64,000 bases of DNA from Mesorhizobium sp. (GTDB taxonomy: Bacteria; Pseudomonadota; Alphaproteobacteria; Rhizobiales; Rhizobiaceae): assembly GCA_019635735.1 (NCBI GenBank), contig JAHBYX010000001.1, forward strand, positions 372,001 to 436,000, given 5' to 3'. This document shows positions 57,298-64,000 of this stretch, in pieces. Every line of letters begins with the position of its first letter. The stretch's first letter is position 1. Made by a program: the position numbers and the translations under genes. The notes under the pieces were generated by a model. The model was not told where the DNA came from. It did no database searches and worked only from the letters and a program-made list of their open reading frames with translations.

Positions 57298-58130
57298 GCG
57301 GACGGCTCCGCCGCCTTGGCCATGTCGGCGTCTCGCTTCTCGCGCTGCAGGCGGCGGGCGTAGAGCTTCACGCTGAAGGGCAGGAAGGCAAGATAGGCGA
57401 GCGCGGTCGCGGTCATCGTCTCCCAGGTGAAGCTGAATAGCATCAGCACGTAGAACACGGCCACCAGGATAAGGGGGAAGACGACGTCGCCGCGCACTTT
57501 CGTGCCCGAACTCTTGCCGGAAAAGACGGGAAGCGTCGATACGAGCAGGACCGCCACGATCACGGTGTAGGCGCAGGCGGCATAGGCGACGAAGAGATTG
57601 GCCTCGAAGCCGAGAAACCCGAGATAAACGGGCAGCATCACGAGAACGGCGCCGGCCGGTGCCGGGACGCCGGTGAAGTAGTCGGCCATCCAGGCCGGCC
57701 GGCCCGGATCGGCGATCTGGACATTGAAACGCGCGAGCCTCAGGCCGCAGGCGATGGCGAAGAGAAGCGCGGCTGTCCAGCCGAGGGAGCCTGCCCTGTC
57801 GAGCATGTAGGCATACAGGACTAGAGCGGGCGCCGCGCCGAAATTGACGATGTCGGCCAGCGAATCCATCTGCTCGCCGAACTTGGACGTCGCCTTCAGC
57901 GCCCGTGCGAGGCGTCCGTCGATTCCGTCGAGGAAGGCGGCGAGAAGGACCATCACGACTGCGATTTCGAATCGGCCTTCGAAGGCGAGCCTGATACCGG
58001 ACAGGCCCGCGCAGATCGCCAGGACCGTGATCAGGTTCGGCAGCATCAAGCGCAGCGGAATGTCGCGGATCTTGGCGCCATGGCGGGCCGGCCCGCCATG
58101 CGGCTCGAAGGGAGGGAACGGCGTCTCCAT
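57294..58130 (-). CDS. pssA: CDP-diacylglycerol-serine O-phosphatidyltransferase
   Basis: A 278-residue integral membrane enzyme making phosphatidylserine. Complete CDP-alcohol phosphotransferase motif DGIDGRLAR...FGEQMDSLAD, and an N-terminus (LRLMLPNLITVLAICAGLSGIRLA) typical of the type II PssA of Gram-positives and alphaproteobacteria. Cytoplasmic, charged C-terminal tail. Immediately downstream of psd (3-nt gap), the normal operon for phosphatidylethanolamine. Confidence 0.95.
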   Translation of the reverse strand: METPFPPFEPHGGPARHGAKIRDIPLRLMLPNLITVLAICAGLSGIRLAFEGRFEIAVVMVLLAAFLDGIDGRLARALKATSKFGEQMDSLADIVNFGAAPALVLYAYMLDRAGSLGWTAALLFAIACGLRLARFNVQIADPGRPAWMADYFTGVPAPAGAVLVMLPVYLGFLGFEANLFVAYAACAYTVIVAVLLVSTLPVFSGKSSGTKVRGDVVFPLILVAVFYVLMLFSFTWETMTATALAYLAFLPFSVKLYARRLQREKRDADMAKAAEPSA

Positions 58131-58133
58131 CCT

Positions 58134-58832
58134 CTACGACACCCGAACCAGCGGGAAGCCCGGCTCGCCGCTGAAATCGGCGATGACACTCTCGCCCGCC
58201 ACCGACGTCTGCCCGACCGCAACGCGGGGACGGGCGCCGGCCGGAAGATAGACGTCGACCCGCGAACCGAAGCGGATCAATCCGATGCGTTCGCCGATCG
58301 TGATCGAGGAGCCCTCGTCGACCCAGCAGACGATGCGGCGCGCAACCAGCCCCGCGATCTGCACCACGCCGATCGTCCCGTGCGGCGCATCGATGACCAG
58401 TCCATTGCGCTCGTTCTCCTCGCTCGCCTTGTCGAGTTCGGCATTCAGGAACTTGCCGGGCCGATGCTCGATGCGGGTGATGCGGCCGCGCACCGGCGAG
58501 CGGTTCACATGGCAGGAAAAGACGTTCATGAACACGGAGATGCGCAGCATCTCTACGGTGCCAAGACCGAGCTCGCGCGGCGGTACCGCCGGGCCTACCG
58601 CCGAGACGATGCCGTCGGCAGGACTGATCACCAGCGAATCGTCTACGGGGGTGACGCGTTGCGGGTCGCGGAAGAAATAGGCGCACCAGCCGGTGAGGAT
58701 CAGCCCGATCCAGAACAGCGGCTGCCAGATCAGGCCGAGCACCAGCGAGGCGATGCCGAAGGCGGCGATGAACGGATAGCCCTCGCGATGGACGGGCACC
58801 ATGGCGCTCTTGATACTGTCGACAAGGCTCAT
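58134..58832 (-). CDS. psd: Phosphatidylserine decarboxylase (short, proenzyme type)
   Basis: A 232-residue pyruvoyl enzyme converting phosphatidylserine to phosphatidylethanolamine. Autocleavage Gly-Ser in [12 protein letters not shown]; the FFRDPQR and SPADGIV segments are conserved. The short form lacks the extra domain of E. coli Psd. Start ATG 58832 was chosen; a frame open to 58892 adds a polar 20-residue extension with no ribosome-binding site advantage. First gene of psd-pssA. Confidence 0.95.
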   Translation of the reverse strand: MSLVDSIKSAMVPVHREGYPFIAAFGIASLVLGLIWQPLFWIGLILTGWCAYFFRDPQRVTPVDDSLVISPADGIVSAVGPAVPPRELGLGTVEMLRISVFMNVFSCHVNRSPVRGRITRIEHRPGKFLNAELDKASEENERNGLVIDAPHGTIGVVQIAGLVARRIVCWVDEGSSITIGERIGLIRFGSRVDVYLPAGARPRVAVGQTSVAGESVIADFSGEPGFPLVRVS

Positions 58833-58961
58833 CGCGACGGCCGGCTCCGATTGGACAGGCGACTGATTAGACCAATCCCTCCCCTGCCGCAACGCGGCGG
58901 CGGCCGATCGGTTGCCGACCGATGCGTTCGACCCCGTGGCGTGAACGCCCGGCGCCGAAGA

Positions 58962-60851
58962 TCAGTCCTGCACCTCCGCGGTGCGGCGGCGCACGATGAT
59001 ACCCTCCTCGTCGGTCTCGCGCGCCCGGCGCAGGCGCTCCTCGGCTTCCGTCGCTTCGCGCTGGCGGTCCCACATCGAGGCGTAGAGCCCTCGCAGTGCC
59101 AGAAGGTCGCGATGATTGCCGCGTTCGGCGATCTTCCCGTCGCGCAGGACGATGATCTCGTCGGCCGAGATCACGGTTGAGAGCCGGTGCGCAATGACGA
59201 GCGTGGTGCGGCCGCGGCTGACGAGGTCCAGCGCCGTCTGGATCTCCTGCTCGGTCTGGGTGTCGAGCGCCGAGGTCGCCTCGTCCAGGATTAGGATCGG
59301 GGGAGCCTTGAGGATGGTCCGCGCGATTGCCACGCGCTGCTTCTCGCCGCCGGAGAGTTTGAGGCCCCGTTCGCCGACCATCGACTTGTAGCCCTCGGGC
59401 AGCATCTCGATGAACTTCGAGATCTGCGCGAGATCGGCAGCACGCTTCACCTCCTCCTCGGTCGCGCTCATCCGGCCGTAGCGGATATTGTAGAGGATCG
59501 TGTCGTTGAACAGCACCGTGTCCTGCGGCACCATGCCGATCTGCGCGCGCAGGCTCTCCTGCGTCACGTCGCGGATGTCCTGGCCGTCGATGGTGATGGT
59601 GCCTTTCTGGACATCGTAGAAGCGGAACAGAAGGCGCGAGATGGTGGACTTGCCCGCTCCCGACGGGCCGACGATCGCGACCGTCTTGCCGGCCGGCACC
59701 TCGAAGGACACGCCTTTCAGGATCTGCCGGTTAGCGTCATAGGCGAAATGGACATCGTCGAAGCGGATCGCTCCGGCGCTTACCGCGATTGTCCGCGCCC
59801 CCGGCCGATCAGTCACCTCCTCCTTCACATCGAGCAGGTCGAACATCTGTTCGATATCGGTGAGACCCTGGCGGATTTCGCGATAGATGAAGCCGATGAA
59901 GTTGAGCGGGACGGAAAGCTGCATCAGCATGGCGTTGATGAAGACGAAATCGCCGATCGTCTGCGTGCCGGCCTGCACTTCGAGCGCAGAGAGCACCATG
60001 CAGGCGGTCATGCCGATGCCGAAGATCAGGCCCTGGCCGAAGTTGAGCCAGCCCAGCGAGGTCCAGGTCTTGGTGGCGGCGACCTCATAGCGCGCCATCG
60101 AGCGGTCGAAGCGCTGCGCTTCCATCTGCTCGTTATTGAAGTATTTCACCGTCTCGAAATTCAGCAGTGAATCGATCGCCTTGGTGTTGGCGTCGGTGTC
60201 GCTGTCGTTCATCTCGCGGCGGATGGCGATACGCCAGTCGGACGCCCAGACCGTGAACCAGGTGTAGGCCACCACCGTGACGGCGACGATCACCACATAG
60301 ATGATGCCGTAGGCGACCGCGAAGATTACCGCCGTCAGCGCGAACTCAAGGATCGTCGGCAAGGTGTTGAGGATCGTGAAACGCACGATCGTCTCGATGC
60401 CCTTGGTGCCGCGCTCGATGATGCGCGACAGGCCGCCGGTGCGCCGTTCCAGGTGGAAGCGCAGCGACAGGCGATGCATGTGCACGAAGGTCTTGTAGGC
60501 GAGCTGGCGCACCGCGTGCTGGCCTACCCGGGCAAAGAGCGCATCGCGCAGCTGGTTGAATCCCCACTGGGCGATCCGGACAAGGTTATACGCAATCACC
60601 AGCATGACCGGAGCGAGCAGGAAGGCCGGCAGGTCCGGCATTGGTCCGCCGTCCTTGGCAAGCGCATCGGTCGACCATTTGAAGAAATACGGGACGAGGA
60701 TCAGCACGATCTTCGCCACGACGAGGAAGAAGGTTGCCCACAGGACGCGCAACTTGAGATCGGTGCGGCCGGCCGGCCACATATATGGCCAGAGATTGAA
60801 AAGGGTGTTCCAGAGCGAGCCGGATTCGGCGGAGACGGTCTTGGCGGCCAC
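58962..60851 (-). CDS. Atm1/HMT1-type ABC exporter, fused permease and ATPase
   Basis: A 629-residue ABCB half-transporter: soluble N-terminus, six-helix permease (about residues 35-330) and ATPase with Walker [10 protein letters not shown], signature LSGGEKQR, and LDEATSALD. The style (SGSLWNTLFNLWPYMWPAGR; GLTDIEQMFDLLDVKEEV) is that of Atm1/HMT1/ABCB7 relatives, which export glutathione-linked metal or sulfur compounds. Start GTG 60851 has AGGA at 8-nt spacing; the next gene upstream, arsR, ends 26 nt before it, so both are one transcript and ArsR probably controls it. Confidence 0.92.
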   Translation of the reverse strand: MAAKTVSAESGSLWNTLFNLWPYMWPAGRTDLKLRVLWATFFLVVAKIVLILVPYFFKWSTDALAKDGGPMPDLPAFLLAPVMLVIAYNLVRIAQWGFNQLRDALFARVGQHAVRQLAYKTFVHMHRLSLRFHLERRTGGLSRIIERGTKGIETIVRFTILNTLPTILEFALTAVIFAVAYGIIYVVIVAVTVVAYTWFTVWASDWRIAIRREMNDSDTDANTKAIDSLLNFETVKYFNNEQMEAQRFDRSMARYEVAATKTWTSLGWLNFGQGLIFGIGMTACMVLSALEVQAGTQTIGDFVFINAMLMQLSVPLNFIGFIYREIRQGLTDIEQMFDLLDVKEEVTDRPGARTIAVSAGAIRFDDVHFAYDANRQILKGVSFEVPAGKTVAIVGPSGAGKSTISRLLFRFYDVQKGTITIDGQDIRDVTQESLRAQIGMVPQDTVLFNDTILYNIRYGRMSATEEEVKRAADLAQISKFIEMLPEGYKSMVGERGLKLSGGEKQRVAIARTILKAPPILILDEATSALDTQTEQEIQTALDLVSRGRTTLVIAHRLSTVISADEIIVLRDGKIAERGNHRDLLALRGLYASMWDRQREATEAEERLRRARETDEEGIIVRRRTAEVQD

Positions 60852-60877
60852 GGGTGTTTCCTGGTCTTTTGTTGTCG

Positions 60878-61222
60878 TCAGCCGCAGCAGCCGGCCGCGG
60901 TGCATTCGTCGAGATAGAGCGTCATCGCGCGGGAGAGCCGCGCGACTTCCTCAGTGTTCACTGTGTAACGGGAGCGCTGACGCTCGGGGGAATATCGAAC
61001 GAGACCGACATCGACGAGCACCTTGAGATGCTGGGAGACGGTGGACTGGGCAAGATCGAGTTGCTCGACCACTTCCTTGCAGCAGCAGGCTCCCCGGCCG
61101 GACAGGTGCCGCAGGATGCGCAGGCGGGCCGGATGCGACAACGCTGCGAGCCTGGCGGCCATCGCGTCCAGGGACGCAACCTCGACCGGCGCGGCGGGGG
61201 GAAGGAGTTCGATCATATTCAT
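60878..61222 (-). CDS. ArsR/SmtB-family transcriptional regulator
   Basis: A 114-residue winged-helix repressor: LSHPARLRILRHL, recognition helix LAQSTVSQHLKVL, wing VRYSPERQRSRYTVN. Metal-site candidates are the cluster C46-C47-C48 at the alpha-3 position (equivalent to ELCVCD of ArsR) and C107, C112, C113 at the C-terminus, which argues for soft metal, metalloid or thiol sensing. No Shine-Dalgarno sequence precedes the ATG at 61222, and a second in-frame ATG lies at 61216. An 11-bp inverted repeat overlaps the start, consistent with autorepression. Confidence 0.92.
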   Translation of the reverse strand: MNMIELLPPAAPVEVASLDAMAARLAALSHPARLRILRHLSGRGACCCKEVVEQLDLAQSTVSQHLKVLVDVGLVRYSPERQRSRYTVNTEEVARLSRAMTLYLDECTAAGCCG

Positions 61223-61248
61223 CGTTCATCGGCGATAAACGATGAATA
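61216..61248. promoter_or_regulatory. Predicted ArsR operator
   Basis: Perfect inverted repeat TATTCATCGTT / AACGATGAATA (61216-61226 and 61238-61248) with an 11-nt spacer, lying across the arsR start codon. On the minus strand TTGCGC lies just upstream of the repeat as a possible -35. Confidence 0.7.
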
Positions 61249-61288
61249 CAGATCGCGCAACCCGCGAGCGGGCAGGCCGCGGTAAAAA

Positions 61289-62980
61289 TCAGCGAATGGC
61301 GCTCGACTTGCCGACCTCTTCGGGCGCGGCTTTCTGATCGGCGATCGCCTCCATGTCGGCGCTCTCGCCTTCGCTGGTCTTGACCGGAACCGAGAACACC
61401 TGTCCCGGCCAGATGCGGTCGGGGTCGGAGATCTGGTTCTGGTTGGCGAGATAGATCGTCGAATAGCGGACGCCGCGGCCGTAGACCCGGCGCGAGATGC
61501 GCCACAGCGTGTCGCCGCGCCGGATGATGACGGCGCCGTCGACAGATTGAAGCGGGGCTGCCGTGACCGACGGCGGCTCGGCAGACGCCTGCTGCTCGGG
61601 TTTCGCTGAAGGCTCTGCGGCCGCTTCCGCGGACGGTTGCGTCACCGCCGATACGGCCGGAGACGAGGCCGTTTCGGCGGCACCCGCCGGCTGGGCCGCG
61701 GACTGCGCGGGCGCGGGCGTAGTGGCCTGTGCGGGAGCGGGTGTTGTGGCCTGTGCGGGAGCGGGTGTGGTGGCCTGCGCCGGGGGCTCGGTCGATGCGC
61801 CTGACGTCGCAGGCGCCGGCTGCTGGGCCGGCGCGGACGGAGCGGCAGGCTTGGGCTCGGGCGCCACAGCGGCGACCGCCTCTCCCGCTTCGCGGCGGAA
61901 AGGTACCTGCGCGCGCATCAGCACCTTGTCGCCGTCGTCGGCGAGGAGGTCGGCACGGACGATGTAATCGCCGACCGGCAGATCGACCAGCGCCTCGATC
62001 AGGAACTCGCCGGTCTCGGAGGACCGTGCCTCGCCCAGCATGAGCTCGTTTGCATAGGCGCGCACCGGCTTCTTCGGCGTGGCGACGCCGGCGACGAATA
62101 CCTTGTTGCCCTCGATCTCGATTGCCTTGACCTCGACGCGAAGGTCGGGCGCGGGAGCCGGAGTTGACTGGACAGGCTCGGGCTTGGCGACAGCAACTTC
62201 CGCGGGCTTCTCTTCTGGCTCGGCGGGCGCGGCGGCGGGTGTGTCCGGCGCCGACGGCTTCGCGGCCGCGGCCGGTTCGGCCGGCTGCGGCGGTGCGGTA
62301 GCAGCCGTCTCAGCCGGTTTCTGCGGCTCTGGAGTGGCGGGCTCGGCCGGCTTCGCCACCATGGGCTCGGGGACGGTGATCAGTTTACTCGGCTGGCCGG
62401 GCTGCTCGACCAAAGCAAGCACCTGCCCGTCCGGCTTCTCCGGAATCGAGACGACCGCCGTCTCTGTCGACATCGCGATGGAATTGTCCTCATCGGTCGC
62501 ACGCAGCACGATCTGGTAGCTGCCCGGCGCGAGCGGATCGTCGACGACGACGGCGAAATCACCCTCCGGGCCGGCGACTGCCTGACCGATCACCTTGGAG
62601 CCGGCCAGGACCTCGACATTGGCTCCACCTGGCGCCTTGCCGGCGATCACGATCGAGCCGTCCGGCTCGACGCGCAGGATGTCGAAGGTCGGCGGCACGA
62701 TCTCGGCCTTTGCGGTCTCGGGCTTGGCCGGGTCGGTCGCAACGGGCGCGTCGGCAGGCTTGTCCTGCGAGGGCACGTTCGGTTTCGCCTGGGTTGGTGT
62801 GGTCACCGATGCCGGCTGCTCCGGCTTGCTGTCCGGCGCGCTTTGGGGCGGTATCGCGGCGATCTGGGCTGGGGGAGCCGAGATGAAGCGGTCGAACACG
62901 CCGCTTACATAGCCGACACCACCGATAACGACGACGCTCCCGAGGACACCCAAGAAGGCCTTCAATGGTGTGGACAACAT
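61289..62980 (-). CDS. LysM-domain membrane-anchored protein with Ala/Pro-rich linkers
   Basis: 563 residues from ATG 62980 (a TTG at 63001 in frame lacks a ribosome-binding site). N-terminal membrane anchor (LKAFLGVLGSVVVIGGVGYVSG), Ala/Pro/Lys-rich linker, an Ig-like domain (about 95-185: PDGSIVIAGKAPGGANVEV), a second linker, a similar beta domain (about 275-355), a Pro/Ala/Thr repeat linker (three 8-residue units PAQATTPA) and a C-terminal LysM domain (GDTLWRISRRVYGRG ... PGQVFSVPV) that should bind peptidoglycan. Probably a periplasm-spanning scaffold; function unknown. Confidence 0.88.
   Translation of the reverse strand: MLSTPLKAFLGVLGSVVVIGGVGYVSGVFDRFISAPPAQIAAIPPQSAPDSKPEQPASVTTPTQAKPNVPSQDKPADAPVATDPAKPETAKAEIVPPTFDILRVEPDGSIVIAGKAPGGANVEVLAGSKVIGQAVAGPEGDFAVVVDDPLAPGSYQIVLRATDEDNSIAMSTETAVVSIPEKPDGQVLALVEQPGQPSKLITVPEPMVAKPAEPATPEPQKPAETAATAPPQPAEPAAAAKPSAPDTPAAAPAEPEEKPAEVAVAKPEPVQSTPAPAPDLRVEVKAIEIEGNKVFVAGVATPKKPVRAYANELMLGEARSSETGEFLIEALVDLPVGDYIVRADLLADDGDKVLMRAQVPFRREAGEAVAAVAPEPKPAAPSAPAQQPAPATSGASTEPPAQATTPAPAQATTPAPAQATTPAPAQSAAQPAGAAETASSPAVSAVTQPSAEAAAEPSAKPEQQASAEPPSVTAAPLQSVDGAVIIRRGDTLWRISRRVYGRGVRYSTIYLANQNQISDPDRIWPGQVFSVPVKTSEGESADMEAIADQKAAPEEVGKSSAIR
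61707..61778 (-). repeat. Three 24-bp tandem repeats inside the LysM gene
   Basis: Units 61707-61730, 61731-61754 and 61755-61778 differ at few positions and keep the reading frame, coding three Pro/Ala/Gln/Thr octapeptides. Copy number may vary by slippage. Confidence 0.8.
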
Positions 62981-63129
62981 GTTCCCGCTTTCGTTAGCCA
63001 ATTAGGTGGGGTCTAGACTGTTTTGGCAGTTGCGACAAGGAAAACGCCGCGTTTCCGGCGCGTCGCCGAACCATTCGCCGTGTCGGCGAAGCTTGACCTG
63101 CGTTGCGCGGAGTGGCCCCTATCGGTTTC

Positions 63130-63735
63130 ATGAGCACGATTCGATCCATTTGCGTCTATTGCGGTTCCTCGCCCGGCCGGGGCGAGGTCTATCTCGAGGC
63201 CGGCCGTTTGCTCGGCCGCTCCATCGCGTCCTCGGGCCTGCGCCTCGTCTATGGCGGCGGCACCAAGGGCATCATGGGCGCGGTTGCGGCAGGCGCGCGC
63301 GGTGCCGGCGGCAAGGTCATGGGCATCATCCCCCGCTTCCTGATGAACACGGAGGCCACCGAATCGGCGCTGGCGCGGCTCGACGAACTCGTCGTCACCG
63401 AGGACATGCACGAGCGCAAACACAGGATGTTCGAGGAATCCGACGCATTCGTGGCGCTGCCGGGCGGCATCGGCACGGTCGAGGAGATCGTCGAGATCAT
63501 GACCTGGGCGCAGCTCGGGCGGCACCGCAAGCCGATCGTCTACGGCAATATCGACGGCTTCTGGAACCCGATGCTCAAGCTGATCGACCACATGCGCGCC
63601 GAAGGCTTCGTCCACACCGCCCACCTGGTCCAGCCGCTGGTCGTCGACACGGCCGAAGGCATCGTCCCGGCGATCCTGGAAGCCGCGGAGCCCGGCCGCG
63701 CCGGAGGCGACAGCGCCGTCATCGAACGGTTGTGA
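63130..63735 (+). CDS. LOG family protein (TIGR00730-type Rossmann fold)
   Basis: A 201-residue LOG-like protein. ICVYCGSSPG at the N-terminus, LVYGGGTKGIMG, ERKHRMFEESDAFVALPGGIGTVEE carry the two family motifs (the PGGxGTxxE signature). Relatives are cytokinin riboside 5'-monophosphate phosphoribohydrolases or nucleotide 5'-monophosphate nucleosidases, so the reaction is probably release of a base from a nucleotide. Start ATG 63130. Convergent, 7 nt from the RarD-like gene. Confidence 0.93.
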   Translation: MSTIRSICVYCGSSPGRGEVYLEAGRLLGRSIASSGLRLVYGGGTKGIMGAVAAGARGAGGKVMGIIPRFLMNTEATESALARLDELVVTEDMHERKHRMFEESDAFVALPGGIGTVEEIVEIMTWAQLGRHRKPIVYGNIDGFWNPMLKLIDHMRAEGFVHTAHLVQPLVVDTAEGIVPAILEAAEPGRAGGDSAVIERL

Positions 63736-63742
63736 GCGCCGT

Positions 63743-64000
63743 CTACGATTGCGAGGGGCGGCTCCGCGTCAGGAACGACCAGGTGTAGATCGCCAGGCCG
63801 ATCCAGATCAGCACGAAGGCGAAGAGCTTCACCGAACTGAACGGTTCGCCGAAGACGAAGACGGCGATCAGGAAGACGATCGTCGGCGCGATGTACTGCA
63901 TGATGCCGATGGTGGAGAGCGTCAGCAGCTTGGCGCCGGTCGCGTAGACGATCAGAGGCACCGCGGTGACGAGGCCGCATCCGATGAAGAGGGCCGCCTC
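63743..64000 (-). CDS. RarD-like EamA permease (N-terminus beyond window)
   Basis: The last 85 residues of a membrane permease, entering from the right edge without a start: EAALFIGCGLVTAVPLIVYATGAKLLTLSTIGIMQYIAPTIVF is the C-terminal part of RarD, an EamA family member, with helices near AVPLIVYATG, QYIAPTIVFLIAVFVFG and LFAFVLIWIGLAIYTW. Substrate unknown. An apparent internal ATG is not the start. Confidence 0.88.
   Translation of the reverse strand, partial: EAALFIGCGLVTAVPLIVYATGAKLLTLSTIGIMQYIAPTIVFLIAVFVFGEPFSSVKLFAFVLIWIGLAIYTWSFLTRSRPSQS

Noticed and set aside
61707..61778. Possible CRISPR-like repeats
   Set aside because: Units are directly adjacent without spacers and lie in frame within a protein linker.

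Overview
This is a high-GC chromosomal segment of an alphaproteobacterium, most probably of the Hyphomicrobiales and close to Mesorhizobium/Aminobacter (Phyllobacteriaceae). The placement is an inference from gene order and protein style: lptF-lptG-lptD-surA-pdxA-rsmA facing gmk-yicC-mltG-fabF-acpP-fabG-fabD, then rpsF-rpsR-rplI and dnaB-alr-radA-cvpA-purF, an Omp25/31-like porin, ExoD, and pssA-psd. No tRNA, rRNA or CRISPR array was recognised. About 63 protein genes are supported, nearly all housekeeping.

Layout. 1-5.2 kb: 5'-complete part of a molybdopterin oxidoreductase (runs off the left edge), rlmJ, a small exported protein plus RNase T2 lipoprotein pair, a GST and a porin. 5.7-10 kb: a pteridine-reductase-like SDR, uvrC, pgsA, moaD, moaE. 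10-17.3 kb: a membrane PAS-PAS-GGDEF-EAL protein, ndk, GST, DinB-like protein, rpsU, an ABC-F ATPase and a crotonase. 17.3-20 kb is the only clearly accessory stretch: intergenic palindromic repeats, an unknown gene, and an IS110-family insertion sequence that interrupts a REP palindrome. 20-31.4 kb: holC-pepA, a PAP2 phosphatase and the LPS-export/outer-membrane biogenesis run lptFGD-surA-pdxA-rsmA. 31.4-37.8 kb (minus strand): fabD-fabG-acpP-fabF-mltG-yicC-gmk. 38-43.8 kb: an LtaS-type phosphoglycerol transferase, the ribosomal protein run, a cyclopropane synthase and ExoD. 44-51 kb: dnaB-alr-radA-cvpA-purF-SDR. 51-64 kb: small enzymes, transporters, a fused acyltransferase/acyl-activating enzyme opposite pssA-psd, an ArsR-regulated Atm1-type exporter, a LysM protein, a LOG-family protein and the C-terminal part of a RarD-like permease.

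The most interesting element is the IS110-family insertion sequence at 18595-19753. Its 5' non-coding region reads as a complete bridge RNA: a 5' stem-loop, a target-binding loop whose two guides match the actual insertion site in the REP palindrome (8 nt left, 5 nt right, sharing a CC core), and a donor-binding loop whose two guides match the element's own right end (8 nt) and left end (7 nt). The element's boundaries, its CC core and its REP target are thus read from four independent guide matches. A -35 box lies at the right end and a -10-like box at the left end, so circularisation would assemble a promoter for the RNA. Other points of note are the Asp-for-Ser active site of the SDR at 5.7 kb, an 11-bp perfect inverted repeat over the arsR start, a PAP2 enzyme with Glu in place of the motif-2 His, and a c-di-GMP enzyme with no I-site.
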